Origin: Sulfopaludibacter sp035551455
Lineage (GTDB): Bacteria; Acidobacteriota; Terriglobia; Bryobacterales; Bryobacteraceae
Assembly: GCA_035551455.1 (NCBI GenBank)
Contig: DASZMZ010000365.1
Location: 1 to 64,000, forward strand
Direction of reading: 5' to 3'
Length of the DNA stretch: 64,000 nt
Positions 63,481 through 64,000 of this stretch are shown here, piece after piece (the first letter of the stretch is position 1; each line of letters opens with the position of its first letter). The position numbers were made by a program, and so were the translations under genes. Below the pieces are notes generated by a model, which saw nothing but the letters and a program-made list of their open reading frames with translations, was not told where the DNA came from and made no database searches.

Positions 63481-64000
63481 ATGCGGCTGCCCCTCGAATC
63501 GCGCTTGCTCCTGACCGTGGCTGCCGCCGTGGCGCCGCCGGAGTTGCGTGACGACTGGTGGCGTGAGTGGGAGGCGGAAATCTGGTGGTGGATGGGCAGT
63601 CATACCGGGGAACGCTTGCAACTCTTCGTCCACTGTTCCGGGGCTGTCTGCGACGCCGCCTATCTGCGCGCCACGCAAGCCGAATTCCCCGAAACGCTGC
63701 TGCGGATGGCCCGTTCGCCGGGCGCCTGCCTGCTCGCGCTGGTGTTGCTGATTGCCGCGGTCATAGCGCCCACCCGACTCAGGGAAACGCGCCGCGTACT
63801 GCACGGGGAGCCTTTCGCCGGCGCTCCCCTCGTCCTGCTATCGCAGTCGCTGCCATTCATGGGCGCTCATTACGGCGTGCCGCCCGGCAAACTGGCCGAT
63901 TGGAACGCCCGTGCCCAATCGCTGGAGGGCGCGGCCCTGTACCTGTGGACCAGTCGCAATCCGGCCGTCGCCCACGCCAGCGCCAATTTTTTCTCACTTC
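63481..64000 (+). CDS. PadR-linked membrane protein, cut by window end
   Basis: An open frame starting with ATG at 63481, six bases after the padR stop, and running off the window. It begins MRLPLESRLLLTVAAAVAPP, has a Trp-rich DDWWREWEAEIWWWMGS segment and a hydrophobic helix (CLLALVLLIAAVIAP) near residue 85. From memory this matches an acidobacterial family found after PadR regulators, ahead of or in place of ADOP permeases. At least 173 residues are present; the C-terminus is outside the window. Function unknown. Confidence 0.78.
   Translation, partial: MRLPLESRLLLTVAAAVAPPELRDDWWREWEAEIWWWMGSHTGERLQLFVHCSGAVCDAAYLRATQAEFPETLLRMARSPGACLLALVLLIAAVIAPTRLRETRRVLHGEPFAGAPLVLLSQSLPFMGAHYGVPPGKLADWNARAQSLEGAALYLWTSRNPAVAHASANFFSL

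Overview
The window looks like a GC-rich chromosomal segment from an Acidobacteriota member, most likely the Bryobacterales/Solibacteres lineage. The reasons are an ADOP-type MacB-like permease (11176-13575), a PadR regulator followed by a small membrane protein (63181-64000), bacillithiol synthesis (bshA), a BNR-repeat/MoaD-like pair, and several short dispersed repeats of the kind I associate with Solibacter-like genomes. The organism is inferred from gene content; no rRNA or other taxonomic marker is present. I found no tRNA, rRNA or CRISPR array.

Left edge (1-3570): a large serine recombinase with two XRE-like helix-turn-helix domains at its C-terminus sits beside a comM (yifB) gene that is cut inside its conserved NPCPCG motif. 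This reads as one end of an integrated element whose remainder, and the missing 3' part of comM, lie outside the window to the left. 3646-8834 (minus strand) carries an APC permease, a PQQ dehydrogenase and a phytanoyl-CoA-dioxygenase-like protein with overlapping starts and stops, behind a histidine kinase. 9014-18917 holds a membrane-fused spermidine-synthase-like protein, the ADOP permease, an M16 peptidase pair, a DUF58 protein and a serine hydrolase. 18935-22077 is an ECF42 sigma module: the sigma gene diverges from an overlapping YCII/DGPF, BNR-repeat and MoaD-like operon that has a good ECF42-type promoter in front.

22070-30114 has repeat debris, an ABC exporter pair, a nucleoside hydrolase, an M20 peptidase overlapping a biotin-dependent carboxylase beta subunit, and two HicB-like antitoxin genes whose hicA partners are both broken. 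30131-40865 carries an HpnI-like glycosyltransferase, selB, a sugar transferase, an orotate-phosphoribosyltransferase-like gene, an AT-rich island with DnaA-box-like repeats, a FAM173-like methyltransferase, then a tightly coupled chain of histidine kinase, beta-propeller lipoprotein and bshA, and an ankyrin protein.

41193-48216 holds galE, the bacterial NHEJ pair ku and ligD (ligD is split into two frames at a run of ten A), a secreted hypothetical protein and an acetyl-CoA-synthetase-like enzyme. 48367-54427 is a three-gene glycogen/maltodextrin/trehalose operon (glgX, treZ, GDE). 54699-64000 contains a TPR protein, an OYE-type oxidoreductase, an RND pump with its adaptor, a VOC protein, a secreted unknown, and PadR with a truncated membrane protein at the edge.

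The observations most worth following are the comM insertion with its double-XRE recombinase, the ECF42 module and its promoter, the A10 split in ligD, and the two decayed HicAB loci.
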